A DNA stretch of 64,000 nt from JBPYCR01 sp051846935 (GCF_051846935.1 NZ_JBPYCS010000015.1:7031-71030); one strand, 5' to 3'; numbered from the stretch's first letter, positions 36,064 through 44,735 are shown. Made by a program: numbers and translations. The notes: generated from the letters alone by a model not told the origin.

Positions 36064-36077
36064 CTTTTTCACCTCTT

Positions 36078-36605
36078 TTAATGACAAGGAACAGTAAACC
36101 TACAATTAAATCCTGTATCCGTTCCTAGAACATCATATATTTTATCCTTTTGAACACATTTTTTGAAATTTTCTAAGCAAAGATCCTTACCATCAAACGA
36201 AAAATCTACTATAATCTTCGCATTGTCCGCTTGTTTATGAATACTTAGCTTTCCTTCAAAAAACGCGTCCTTTTCACTATGCTTTTCCAAGCAATGCATA
36301 AGATTTGCGCACAACAGTACAAGTTGATCGTCTGTACTTTGAAGATTAAGGTTTTCAATAAACATATCGTATGTTATTCGGATGTTTCCATACACATGAT
36401 TGAATTGCATAACCCATATCGCAAATTTAGGAGCTTGGAGGCTGAGTAACTTGCGCTCATTGTGAAAATTGTCGACGACTTGTGCGACCTTCTCGTTTAC
36501 TTTTTTATTCATTTCCATATTTATGTACCCTTGAATAATTTGCAGTTCATTTAAAATATCATGCCGATAATTTTGTATAAATTGGACGAGTTTTTCTTCA
36601 TTCAC
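36078..36605 (-). CDS. spo0B: Sporulation initiation phosphotransferase Spo0B
   Basis: Spo0B passes phosphate from Spo0F to Spo0A in the phosphorelay. The active histidine is in NYRHDILNELQIIQGYINM, in the helical hairpin that dimerises into a four-helix bundle. The C-terminal half is a degenerate ATPase-like fold. Length is 175 residues, normal for the family. It starts at GTG with GGGGGA 7 bases upstream. It lies directly before obg as in B. subtilis. Confidence 0.9.
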   Translation of the reverse strand: MNEEKLVQFIQNYRHDILNELQIIQGYINMEMNKKVNEKVAQVVDNFHNERKLLSLQAPKFAIWVMQFNHVYGNIRITYDMFIENLNLQSTDDQLVLLCANLMHCLEKHSEKDAFFEGKLSIHKQADNAKIIVDFSFDGKDLCLENFKKCVQKDKIYDVLGTDTGFNCRFTVPCH

Positions 36606-36707
36606 ATTTAATTCCCCCTATTGTTATAGAAATTATAGCAAATAGGAGAAATGAATCATATTGATATATTTAATATTTGATATTTATATGATGAAAAGAC
36701 TAAAAAT

Positions 36708-36738
36708 AAAAACTCCAACCGGTACGATTGGAGTTTTT
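36708..36738 (-). terminator. Terminator of rplU-prp-rpmA
   Basis: AAAAACTCCAA and TTGGAGTTTTT form an 11-bp stem with a 9-base loop and a T-rich tail on the minus strand, directly after the rpmA stop. Confidence 0.88.
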
Positions 36739-36742
36739 ATAA

Positions 36743-37033
36743 TTATGCTTCTTGTGATACAGGATAAATACTTACTTTTTTACGGTCACGGCCATACCGT
36801 TCAAATTTAACGACTCCATCAACTTTAGCAAAAAGTGTGTCATCTCCACCACGGCCGACGTTTTCACCCGGATAGATTTTTGTTCCGCGTTGACGGTACA
36901 AAATTGAGCCGCCTGTTACAAATTGACCATCTGCACGCTTCGCACCTAACCGTTTAGCGTGAGAGTCACGACCGTTTCTCGTACTACCTGCACCTTTTTT
37001 CTGTGCAAAAAACTGTAAGTCTAAACGTAACAT
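36743..37033 (-). CDS. rpmA: 50S ribosomal protein L27
   Basis: L27 contacts the peptidyl transferase centre. The protein has 96 residues and starts MLRLDLQFFAQKKGAGST. The first nine residues (MLRLDLQFF) are the Firmicute leader that Prp removes, so the neighbouring protease fits. It overlaps the prp stop by one base. Confidence 0.97.
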   Translation of the reverse strand: MLRLDLQFFAQKKGAGSTRNGRDSHAKRLGAKRADGQFVTGGSILYRQRGTKIYPGENVGRGGDDTLFAKVDGVVKFERYGRDRKKVSIYPVSQEA

Positions 37034-37371
37034 TATCCAGCACCTCCTTCATTGATCTTTATAAACTGCGCATAATCGCGTTCAATTGTCTGCAAAGATA
37101 TTAACATCGCTTCAAATAGATAACTAGCTTGATCGAATTGATCTTTTACAATCGACTTAGGTAGTTTCACATCTAAAAAACCACCATCAGAAGCTTGATC
37201 TATTTCAAGTTGTAGATTGCATAGCTCCATGACTGCATTAACCGCACCAAATGTGACAGCAGAAACTCCAGCACATACAAGATCGTAACCATACGGGCCG
37301 CTTTCTGCATGTCCATCAATTTGAAAGCCAGTTATCTTGTCCGCTTTGCGAAAAACATTTACATTAATCAT
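37033..37371 (-). CDS. prp: Ribosomal-processing cysteine protease Prp
   Basis: Prp cleaves the N-terminal leader of L27. The catalytic histidine is in IDGHAESGPYG and the cysteine in DLVCAGVSAV. The protein has 112 residues and lies between rplU and rpmA, as is general in Firmicutes. It begins 9 bases after the rplU stop. Confidence 0.95.
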   Translation of the reverse strand: MINVNVFRKADKITGFQIDGHAESGPYGYDLVCAGVSAVTFGAVNAVMELCNLQLEIDQASDGGFLDVKLPKSIVKDQFDQASYLFEAMLISLQTIERDYAQFIKINEGGAG

Positions 37372-37380
37372 CGGTTTGCC

Positions 37381-37689
37381 TTACGCGTTAATTTTATCAA
37401 TTACAAGCTTCGTATATGGCTGACGATGTCCTTGTGTACGATGATAATTTTTTCTGCGCTTATATTTATACACTCTTATTTTTTTCTGACGACCTTGCTT
37501 TTCAACTTTTGCAGTAACAGAAGCACCTTCAACGTAAGGAGATCCAACTTTAACATCTTCTCCGCTTACAAATAATACTTTGTCAAAAGTTACTGATTCG
37601 TCTGCTTCAGCATTGACCTTTTCAACATAAATTGCTTGGCCTTCTTCAACTTTTACTTGCTTACCACCTGTTTCAATAATTGCATACAT
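37381..37689 (-). CDS. rplU: 50S ribosomal protein L21
   Basis: L21 binds 23S rRNA. The protein has 102 residues (MYAIIETGGKQVKVEEGQAIYV; C-terminal KKRKNYHRTQGHRQPYTKLVI). AGGAGGTG precedes the ATG. It is the first gene of rplU-prp-rpmA and carries a structured leader upstream. Confidence 0.98.
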   Translation of the reverse strand: MYAIIETGGKQVKVEEGQAIYVEKVNAEADESVTFDKVLFVSGEDVKVGSPYVEGASVTAKVEKQGRQKKIRVYKYKRRKNYHRTQGHRQPYTKLVIDKINA

Positions 37690-37704
37690 CTTTTAATGCA
37701 CCTC

Positions 37705-37792
37705 CTAATATACTCAGACTCGCCATACAGGTACTCCATTACAAGTTTGAACCTGATCTGTGCGGTTGTAGCGTGGTGCTACAATAATAACA
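37705..37792 (-). promoter_or_regulatory. Ribosomal protein L21 leader
   Basis: The untranslated leader contains GTAGCACCACGCTAC as a short hairpin, then ACAACCGCACAGATCAGGTT and a second stem (AGTACCTGTATGGCGAGTCT). It resembles the Firmicute L21 leader family that lies upstream of rplU and is thought to mediate autoregulation. Identified by position and motif only. Confidence 0.65.
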
Positions 37793-37797
37793 AAACA

Positions 37798-37826
37798 ATG
37801 TTATCACATTGATTTTTTCATGTCAA
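37798..37826 (-). promoter_or_regulatory. Sigma-A promoter of rplU
   Basis: On the minus strand TTGACA (37821-37826), a 17-base spacer and TAACAT (37798-37803) form a strong promoter. The target duplication of B3 begins 3 bases upstream of the -35 box (37829). Confidence 0.82.
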
Positions 37827-37837
37827 GGGAATGGTGG

Positions 37838-38065
37838 GATTGAGTCACGTATTTGTGGGTGCTATTTTAAGAAGTTAAAAAACCTCTCTTTGTATTCGTT
37901 AATTTTAGTATTGATTCCTACCGACCGCAGTAGATATACACTACGCTTTCCGTGGGCAGTGAAAATTAACGGTGTTATTCATGTGTATATCGTTCGAAGT
38001 AAAATTGATCACATATTATCTAGTTAGATTCGTGCATGTGTTCCCCAAAAACATTTTACTCATAC
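37838..38065 (+). mobile_element. Family B MITE, copy B3 (internally deleted)
   Basis: This 228-bp copy is flanked by the 9-bp direct repeat GAATGGTGG (37829-37837 and 38066-38074). It matches B1 and B2 at both ends but lacks about 35 central bases, including the second arm of the CTTTCCG/CGGAAAG hairpin. At 38079 a further GATTGAGT...TATTTGT resembles the left terminal repeat and may be a decayed remnant. The region 38075-38169 otherwise shows nothing beyond a weak AT-rich palindrome. Confidence 0.85.
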
Positions 38066-38169
38066 GAATGGTGGCTTTCGATTGAGTTTCTTATTTGTAA
38101 ACATAAATAGATCTATTTTATTTAGCGCTACTATACATTCCTTTCCTGTTAAATAAGAACGGAATACGA

Positions 38170-39030
38170 TTACTTATTTACAGCTTCTCCGATCGTTTGA
38201 TCATATTTCTTGTCTTTGAAATAATAGTGCAAGCATTCCTGTTCATCAAGAACAATTCGGTTGTTAGCAGAGAAATAAACATAGATTGGATGCTTACGGC
38301 CACGTCTGAATAAAGAAAATATATGCATTAAAGAGCAATTATAATGTACCGAAAGCGGAACTGAACCTTTAATTATTTCTCTTCCTTCAAAACGCTGCAG
38401 TAAGAACCGAATGAAAACATAATAGCGCTGTTTCCACTCTGTACGGTTTTCCATAAATAAAAAAATCATTATAAAGAATGCACTCAACGTAAATTGGTGT
38501 ATAAACAATTGGTAAATTAAGAAGAACAATGTAAGGCCTATAGAAAAACGAATAATAAAATAATATGCTTTTCGAAATGGCAAAAAAGAGGATAAGCTTA
38601 AATAAAGGAGCTTGCCTCCGTCCAATGGCCATATCGGAAGCATATTAAACAAAAAAATAATTGTATTGTATTGATAGGTAAGCTGAAAAATAGAATCTGG
38701 TAAAGAAGTTGTATGTTCCAATACAAGAATTAAGACATATAATACCAAATGCTGAGCGGGACCCGCTATCGTAACTAAAAATTCTTCATATATAGGTTTG
38801 TTCGCGTGTTCATCTGTACGCATGACACCGCCAAAAACCCAAAGCGTAATATGCTGTATACGCCAATGGAGTAATTTTGCCATTGTGTAATGTCCCATTT
38901 CGTGAATAAACACGATAAACATAAGAATAAACAATTCGATAAACGTTCCTGTTAAAAAAGAAATGACTACAAATATAAATAAAATTGGATGCAGATGAAC
39001 ACGTGGGAATATATTATTGTAAATCGTCAA
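38170..39030 (-). CDS. spoIVFB: Stage IV sporulation protein FB (M50 intramembrane protease)
   Basis: SpoIVFB cleaves pro-sigma-K in the mother cell. The zinc motif HEMGH lies in a membrane helix near residue 43, with the third ligand in NMLPIWPLDGGK. Several membrane segments and a C-terminal CBS-like region (HYNCSLMHIFSLFRRGRKHP) are seen in 286 residues. It starts at TTG and overlaps spoIVFA by 17 bases, so the two are coupled, as expected for inhibitor and protease. Confidence 0.92.
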   Translation of the reverse strand: MTIYNNIFPRVHLHPILFIFVVISFLTGTFIELFILMFIVFIHEMGHYTMAKLLHWRIQHITLWVFGGVMRTDEHANKPIYEEFLVTIAGPAQHLVLYVLILVLEHTTSLPDSIFQLTYQYNTIIFLFNMLPIWPLDGGKLLYLSLSSFLPFRKAYYFIIRFSIGLTLFFLIYQLFIHQFTLSAFFIMIFLFMENRTEWKQRYYVFIRFLLQRFEGREIIKGSVPLSVHYNCSLMHIFSLFRRGRKHPIYVYFSANNRIVLDEQECLHYYFKDKKYDQTIGEAVNK

Positions 39031-39793
39031 CTGGAATCACCTGAATAGGATCGATGAATTGTTTATCCTTTTCAATAGAAAAAAACACAGTTTTTGTTTC
39101 AACTGTTGGCTGAAAAGCACCAACTGAATGATTTTTATTCACATATTGATAAAGATGAACATGGATAGCACTTAAATGTCCATACGTTGATTTACTATTA
39201 TCCGGATGCTGGACGATAACCGTTTTACCCATTTCCCGATCATTTCCTGCAAATATTACGATACCTTCCTTAATGGAAGACACATGAGCCGTTTCTTTTG
39301 GAGATATCATGATCCCTTCTCCATTGCTTTGAAAAGTTTGTTCCAAGCGACCATCTACCGGCATTGCTGCTTGATCTGTAGATAGTATTCCTTCATTGCT
39401 ATCAGATGGAGTGAATGCAAGGGGTGTGCCGAAGGTTGTTTGATACCATTTATTCACTCGAGCAAAAGGGAATTCCTCCGTTAAAGCAGTAACTGTCCAA
39501 TATTTAGGGTTTTCCATATATTCGGCATTTGCTTCTAAGATCCAAGCTGTCCCAAAGAAGAGGACTATTGAAAGTATTGCTTTCATAAACATGCCAGAAA
39601 GTCGGTTCCTTTCACTTTGACTAGCGATTGGTTGATCCATGACAGAAGGATAATAACCGTGTTTTTCTTCTTCTTGTACAATCCCCGGATGTATTTGTCT
39701 CATCTGCTTTTGAGCCCTATGATTTGTTTGTGAATGACGAAGTTTTTTTCGCTGTTTTATTTTCTCTCTTACTTTATTTACTCCTCTATCCAT
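39014..39793 (-). CDS. spoIVFA: Stage IV sporulation protein FA (SpoIVFB inhibitor scaffold)
   Basis: SpoIVFA holds SpoIVFB inactive until the SpoIVB signal arrives from the forespore. A basic cytosolic N-terminus and one membrane helix (AILSIVLFFGTAWILEA) are followed by an external M23/LysM-like domain (GEGIMISPKETAHVSSIKEG; VQHPDNSKSTYGHLSAIHV). Length is 259 residues from the ATG at 39793. The ATG at 39829 overlaps the predicted sigma-E -10 box, so it could not be in that transcript. Confidence 0.9.
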   Translation of the reverse strand: MDRGVNKVREKIKQRKKLRHSQTNHRAQKQMRQIHPGIVQEEEKHGYYPSVMDQPIASQSERNRLSGMFMKAILSIVLFFGTAWILEANAEYMENPKYWTVTALTEEFPFARVNKWYQTTFGTPLAFTPSDSNEGILSTDQAAMPVDGRLEQTFQSNGEGIMISPKETAHVSSIKEGIVIFAGNDREMGKTVIVQHPDNSKSTYGHLSAIHVHLYQYVNKNHSVGAFQPTVETKTVFFSIEKDKQFIDPIQVIPVDDLQ

Positions 39794-39827
39794 TATTTTC
39801 ACAACCCTTGTTTGCACATTTTCTATC

Positions 39828-39856
39828 ATTGTATGAAAGCACTGGACAAGTTATGT
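39828..39856 (-). promoter_or_regulatory. Sigma-E promoter of spoIVFA-spoIVFB
   Basis: On the minus strand ACATAAC (39850-39856), 14 bases and CATACAAT (39828-39835) fit the mother-cell sigma-E consensus, with an exact -10 match to CATACANT. The B. subtilis operon is sigma-E dependent. Confidence 0.65.
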
Positions 39857-39919
39857 ATTAAAATAAGGGCAGGAAATTGGATAATTATTCCATCTAGTAA
39901 CATAAAAAGGTTCTATAAT

Positions 39920-40404
39920 AAACGACGCTAGTGAAGAAAATACACGGAAACTGGATGGAAGCTCATTAGCGTCTTTGTAAGCTGAAAAATATCAAAGCTT
40001 GCGCTATGATTCGCTAATTTGCACTACAGCCGACAGGCTTTCCGCGGGAGTCCTAAGGCTTTCGTCCAGTCAGCTTAAAAAGGGCTAATATCACTATTGC
40101 ACACACTTCCATTCTGTTTAATTTGCATTGGAGTGTGTTTCTGTATGTTTTGTATTACACTTGCTTCTTTAGGTTTTAGCTTTAAATAAAGCATGATTCG
40201 AATCTTATAATTCGTGAAGCTTCTGTACCCATAAGCGAATCTACAAGTGATTACTCTCGGATATGGTTTTCGATGACTTTTATTCTACAGGGAAATTCAC
40301 TTGTTTTCTATTATGAAATCAAAATGACGTTAGTGAATTTCCTTCACATTTCCCTGCCAAAAAGTAATGTGATTTTTCTTCACCAACGTCATATATTGTA
40401 CAAC
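39920..40404 (-). mobile_element. Family A MITE-like repeat, copy A2
   Basis: This is a full-length inverted copy of about 485 bp. On the minus strand it begins GTTGTACAATATATGACG, runs on as TTGGTGA, and ends near TCACTAGCGTCGTTT (39920-39934), a diverged inverse of the start. Blocks shared with A1 include ACACACTCCAATGCAAATTA, CAAGTGAATT and GCGGAAAGCCTGTCGGCTGT. It lacks the roughly 60-base GC-rich insert that A1 and A3 carry before GCGGAAAGC. It lies 42 bases after the minD stop, in the same direction. Between it and spoIVFA only the sigma-E promoter is seen. Confidence 0.75.
40313..40392 (-). terminator. Terminator-like hairpin after minD, formed by the left end of A2
   Basis: Read on the minus strand, TGACGTTGGTGA pairs with TTCACTAACGTCA across a loop that itself pairs (AATCACATT / AAATGTGA), followed by TTTTGATTTC. 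It is a larger version of the A1 hairpin. Confidence 0.55.
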
Positions 40405-40446
40405 TAGAATCATCATAGCTTGTTATTTTAACGGTTATTTATTAAG

Positions 40447-41244
40447 TTAGGATCGCATGCCAAAAAATTTTTTAACTTTCTTAAACACTCCTGTATTTTC
40501 TTCAAGCGATTGGAGAGGAACCGATTCTCCTAAAATTCTGCGAGAAATATTACGATATGCAATGGATGCTTTCGTATTTGGCTCAAATGCTACAGGTTTT
40601 CCTTGATTAGATGCTGCAATTACTTGATCATCGTCTACTACAATTCCTATTAAATCAATGGAGAGAATTTGAACGATGTCATCTATGGCAAGCATATTTC
40701 CATCCTTCATCATTTGATTTCGAATGCGATTTATAATAAGTCGAGGCCGTTCCATCTCATATTGTTCTAATAAGCCAATAATCCGGTCTGCGTCGCGCAC
40801 ACTTGACTTTTCAGGTGTCGTAACTACTATTGCCTGGTCCGCACCTGCAACGGCATTTTGAAAGCCCTGTTCGATACCAGCCGGACAATCTATTAAAATA
40901 TAATCAAAATCTTGCTTTAGCTCTGCTACAATTGCTTCCATCCCTTCCGTTGTAACGGAGGATTTGTCACTCGTTTGTGCTGCGGGCAATAAAGATAAAC
41001 AGTCAAACCGCTTATCTGGAATTAACGCCTGTTTGAGTCTACACCGTTTTTCAATTACATCGACAATATCATAAATAATTCGGTTTTCTAGACCCATAAT
41101 TACGTCTAAATTTCTTAAACCGATATCCGTATCAATTAAACATACTTTCTTACCAACTAAAGCTAAGGCGGTGCCAATATTCGCAGTCGTTGTTGTCTTT
41201 CCTACCCCACCTTTACCTGACGTAATGACTATTGCTTCACCCAT
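40447..41244 (-). CDS. minD: Septum site-determining ATPase MinD
   Basis: MinD binds the membrane in its ATP form and recruits MinC to block polar division. The deviant Walker A GKGGVGKTTTTAN is near residue 10. The C-terminal amphipathic membrane-targeting helix (GVFKKVKKFFGMRS) is intact. Length is 265 residues. Its ATG overlaps the minC stop, with AAAGGAG upstream. Confidence 0.97.
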   Translation of the reverse strand: MGEAIVITSGKGGVGKTTTTANIGTALALVGKKVCLIDTDIGLRNLDVIMGLENRIIYDIVDVIEKRCRLKQALIPDKRFDCLSLLPAAQTSDKSSVTTEGMEAIVAELKQDFDYILIDCPAGIEQGFQNAVAGADQAIVVTTPEKSSVRDADRIIGLLEQYEMERPRLIINRIRNQMMKDGNMLAIDDIVQILSIDLIGIVVDDDQVIAASNQGKPVAFEPNTKASIAYRNISRRILGESVPLQSLEENTGVFKKVKKFFGMRS

Positions 41245-41926
41245 TCAGAAATCTCCTTTCAAACGTGCTTAATTTATTCCGCATCTGTGAAAGAACTTGT
41301 AATCGATCAATTATAATTTTGTCTTGTTCATGATTAATAAACCCACACTCCATATACACACCTTCGGATTCATAATCTGGTGCTCTACTGACGTAATCTG
41401 CAATCCGCAGCTGAGTTGGTTTCATATAGGAAGCAGCGATCACCGCTTCACGATCTCCATTTTCCCCTGCATGAGCTATGCCACGTAAGTTTCCTAAGAT
41501 GTAAATGTTCCCAGTTGCAACTACTTGTCCGCCAGGATTCACATCTCCTATGAGAATTAGGTCACCTTTCACTCGCAACACTTGTCCAGACCTTACAATC
41601 TGGTTAATCACCTTTGCTTCACTTTCTTCTTTCCATTGTAGTGCTTCTTCCTTTAAAATAACGTCTGAGTCAAATCCTTCAATTGTAAGTCGATTGTTCA
41701 TACCGATTACTTGCTCTAATAGTTCTTTTTCTTCTTTATGTAAATATCGATTGCCTAGCTTTACTAGGACAGAGACTACGGGTTCATCCTTGGATGGACG
41801 ATTAGCTTTTATTTTTTCTTTCAATTCCTGAAAAGCTGCTTCAAACGAGCATCTATCGTCAATAAAGAGTGTGAGCCCATCTCTCGTTCCTTTTATCGTT
41901 ATTTTCTGTTTTTTGTTGTCAAGCAT
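41237..41926 (-). CDS. minC: Septum site-determining protein MinC
   Basis: MinC antagonises FtsZ assembly. The N-terminal domain (KGTRDGLTLFIDDRCSF) is followed by the beta-helical C-terminal domain from about residue 115 (SGQVLRVKGDLILIGDVNPG, ILGNLRGIAHAG). Length is 229 residues. GAGGTG precedes the ATG. It is the last cell-shape gene before minD in the mreBCD-minCD cluster. Confidence 0.96.
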   Translation of the reverse strand: MLDNKKQKITIKGTRDGLTLFIDDRCSFEAAFQELKEKIKANRPSKDEPVVSVLVKLGNRYLHKEEKELLEQVIGMNNRLTIEGFDSDVILKEEALQWKEESEAKVINQIVRSGQVLRVKGDLILIGDVNPGGQVVATGNIYILGNLRGIAHAGENGDREAVIAASYMKPTQLRIADYVSRAPDYESEGVYMECGFINHEQDKIIIDRLQVLSQMRNKLSTFERRFLNG

Positions 41927-42009
41927 GATACGTTCACCTCATTCTGTTTCATCCAAATGCTACAGTGTATCTTGATATGCTATGGCCGGATGAAGTACAA
42001 AAAAGCATC

Positions 42010-42549
42010 TTAAAAAGCAGTTCCTTGATCTAATTGCTCACTTTTCCATTTGATGAACCTATTTTTTACAATTGGATACATTGCTATTAAAAATATTAAA
42101 TTACCTACTAACGTTGGAAGTAAGCGATATATTAAATAGTTGCTCCAGCCTATATTTATAATACCGACGGCTATGTATACGAGGTGAATAATTGAGTCTA
42201 CGATAGTTATCCCAATTATACCTAAAAAAAGCGTAACAATAAAATTTGCATGAAATAAATTTTTAAGATTGCTAATTATATATAGAGTAACAGGATAAGC
42301 AAACATGTACACACCTAATATTCCTGTATATACAATATCAATTAGCAACCCAAAAATAATTCCAAAAATAATAGAATAAGCATTCGTATTATTTTCATAA
42401 AAAACAGCCATTAAAAACAAAAATACAAATATCCAATGCGGGATAATAAATAAGTCGCCAACGACTAAGTTATTTGGAAGTAATTCGAAAGCGATTCCTT
42501 CAAATACGAGCAAAAAAAAGAGGATAAGGGAAAAGTACAATTGTCTCAT
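42010..42549 (-). CDS. mreD: Rod shape-determining membrane protein MreD
   Basis: MreD is a polytopic membrane protein of the elongasome. This protein has 179 residues and five or six membrane helices, with the family's FGLLIDIVYTGILGVYMFAYP stretch. Its ATG overlaps the mreC stop (ATGA), indicating coupling. Confidence 0.93.
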   Translation of the reverse strand: MRQLYFSLILFFLLVFEGIAFELLPNNLVVGDLFIIPHWIFVFLFLMAVFYENNTNAYSIIFGIIFGLLIDIVYTGILGVYMFAYPVTLYIISNLKNLFHANFIVTLFLGIIGITIVDSIIHLVYIAVGIINIGWSNYLIYRLLPTLVGNLIFLIAMYPIVKNRFIKWKSEQLDQGTAF

Positions 42550-43427
42550 GACTCTTCATCCTCCTTTAATTCTTGTATCGCTCCTATTCCTGGCGCTTCA
42601 CGATCTACTACAATTACATGACTGATATCGTACATATCTGCTGCAGGCTTCACGAGGGCCGTTCGAGTCAAACCGTATTGATCAGGAATAACTTCTTTTA
42701 CCGTACCAATTGGCAGTCCTGCTGGAAATAAACCACCAAGTCCTGAAGATACAACGAGTTCATCTTGTTCAAGGTCTTTATCAGACTCCTCTATAATTTT
42801 AAATAATAAAGAATCTGTTTCCTTGTCGTATTCTTCTATTAACCCAACAATGTCCTTTCCGTCACGAGAGATTGTCGCAGAAATTCGATTGAATTGATCA
42901 AAGCCCGTTAACAATTTCACTGTTGAAGCAGATGTGGAAACTGCTTGAATTTTGCCAATCATTCCCTCAGGAGTAATGACCGCCATATTCTCCTTCACAC
43001 CGGCTGCACTACCTTTATTAATCGTTACTTGCTCAATCCACCGCTCTGGAGAACGTGAAATAACGGTAGCTTGTATCGCTTTGTATTTATGAATGGAATC
43101 TGTTTTATTAAGTGCTTTTCTTAACTGTTCATTTTCCTCTTTTAGCTCTTGCACTTCATAAGCCAAACTTTTATATTCAGCTAATTTATTTTTAAGAAGC
43201 TCGTTTTCTTTATACGTATTTTTAAAATCGCCAACATTCCCAAATATACCTGTCACATATTTGACAGGTGTTTGAATTGTATTTTGTACGAGACCGACTG
43301 TATCCAACACAAACTTTTCAGGAGTTGACAACTGTTCTCTATTTGTTAAGGAGTATCCGATAAGCACAACTAATATGATCATCCCTATTAATAAAAAAAA
43401 CAAACGCTTTTTTTGAAAGAAAGACAT
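42546..43427 (-). CDS. mreC: Rod shape-determining protein MreC
   Basis: MreC links MreB to the wall synthesis machinery. One N-terminal membrane helix (residues 8-25), a coiled coil (ENELLKNKLAEYKSLAYEVQE, about 73-108) and the beta-barrel domain (ATVISRSPERWIEQVTINKG, VSSGLGGLFPAGLPIGTV) are seen in 293 residues. AGGTG precedes the ATG. Confidence 0.95.
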   Translation of the reverse strand: MSFFQKKRLFFLLIGMIILVVLIGYSLTNREQLSTPEKFVLDTVGLVQNTIQTPVKYVTGIFGNVGDFKNTYKENELLKNKLAEYKSLAYEVQELKEENEQLRKALNKTDSIHKYKAIQATVISRSPERWIEQVTINKGSAAGVKENMAVITPEGMIGKIQAVSTSASTVKLLTGFDQFNRISATISRDGKDIVGLIEEYDKETDSLLFKIIEESDKDLEQDELVVSSGLGGLFPAGLPIGTVKEVIPDQYGLTRTALVKPAADMYDISHVIVVDREAPGIGAIQELKEDEES

Positions 43428-43439
43428 GCAAACACCTAC

Positions 43440-44483
43440 TTAATCTTCTAGTGTGGCACGTGAGGAAATATTTGGATGTGAACTAAATTGTTTAATGTAG
43501 TCAAGTGACATTCCCGTTCCAACTGCCACACTGTCCAGTGGATTATCCGTTACAAATACAGGCATTTCAGTCCTGTTGCTAATTACTTGATCCAAGTTTT
43601 TCAATAAAGCCCCTCCACCAGAAAGAACGATCCCTCGATCCATTACATCGGCAGACAATTCCGGTGGCGTTTTTTCTAGCGTATTTTTCACTGCATCAAC
43701 GATAGCCTCTACGGATTCATTCAATGCCCCTGCTATTTCTCTGGATGTAACTGAAATTGTTTGAGGGAGTCCCGTTAACAAATCACGACCTCGAATATCC
43801 ATGTCGAGCTTCTCCACAGTTTCACCTGCATGACCGATTTCCATTTTAATCGCTTCTGCTGTACGTTCTCCAATCATCAGATTATACTGTTTTTTAATGT
43901 ATTGTGAAATTGCTTCATCCATACTGTTACCGGCTACACGAATCGATCGACTTGTAACAATTCCACCGAGGGAAATTACTGCTACTTCAGTCGTGCCTCC
44001 TCCAATATCCACAATCATACTCCCAGTCGGATCCCAAACAGGTAACCCAGAGCCTATTGCAGCAGCAAAAGGCTCGGCGATAGGGAATGCGTTTTTAGCA
44101 CCAGCCTGCTTAGCAGCATCTATTACTGCACGTTCTTCTACTTTAGTTATTCCCGATGGTACACAAATAATGACATTCGGTTTGCTTGCAAAAACAGAAC
44201 GTTTTCGGCTGGCACGTTTCATATAGTACTTCAACATTACGGCGGTCGTATCATAATCGGCAATTACGCCATCCTTCATCGGTCGGACAACAGATATACT
44301 ACCTGGAGTTCTACCAATCATGTTTCTTGCTGTACTTCCAACAGCTTCGATTTCTCCTGTTTCAATGTTTTTTGCTACAACAGAAGGCTCTCTGACGACA
44401 ACTCCTTTATTTTTCATAAAAACAAGTGTGTTTGATGTACCTAAGTCTATTCCTAAATCTTGAGATAAGCTAAATTTAGACAA
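43440..44483 (-). CDS. mreB: Rod shape-determining actin homologue MreB
   Basis: MreB filaments organise lateral wall synthesis. Phosphate-1 and phosphate-2 loops (GIDLGTSNTLVFMKNKGVV; MIVDIGGGTTEVAVISLGG) and the adenosine motif (GIVLSGGGALLKNLD) are intact. Length is 347 residues. It starts at TTG with AAAGGGAG upstream. Confidence 0.97.
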   Translation of the reverse strand: MSKFSLSQDLGIDLGTSNTLVFMKNKGVVVREPSVVAKNIETGEIEAVGSTARNMIGRTPGSISVVRPMKDGVIADYDTTAVMLKYYMKRASRKRSVFASKPNVIICVPSGITKVEERAVIDAAKQAGAKNAFPIAEPFAAAIGSGLPVWDPTGSMIVDIGGGTTEVAVISLGGIVTSRSIRVAGNSMDEAISQYIKKQYNLMIGERTAEAIKMEIGHAGETVEKLDMDIRGRDLLTGLPQTISVTSREIAGALNESVEAIVDAVKNTLEKTPPELSADVMDRGIVLSGGGALLKNLDQVISNRTEMPVFVTDNPLDSVAVGTGMSLDYIKQFSSHPNISSRATLED

Positions 44484-44534
44484 AAAGATCTCCCTTTCCC
44501 TATGGCCATTCTATGATGTATAAACTGTAGTAAA

Positions 44535-44559
44535 AACGAACGTATAGTTTGCGTTCGTT
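44535..44559. terminator. Hairpin in the radC-mreB gap
   Basis: AACGAACG and CGTTCGTT form an 8-bp stem with a 9-base loop. T or A runs on both sides make it terminator-like in either direction. The gap 44484-44864 holds this, the radC terminator and no other visible gene. Confidence 0.5.
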
Positions 44560-44707
44560 TAAAAAATTCATACAAGCTGAATAATGAACAGGTTTTGCTT
44601 TGCTACGCTACGAGAAGGAAAAGTACGTACAAAATATAAATTTTCCATATTGTAGGAAGCTTCTACTCTCTATTAACGTTCTTTTATATGCTCTTTCCCA
44701 AATAAAG

Positions 44708-44735
44708 CGCCACTTTCAATGTGTGAAATGGCGCG
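44708..44735 (-). terminator. Terminator downstream of radC
   Basis: GCGCCATTT and AAGTGGCGC form a GC-rich stem with a 10-base loop, followed by TTTATTT on the minus strand. It lies about 130 bases after the radC stop. Confidence 0.7.
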
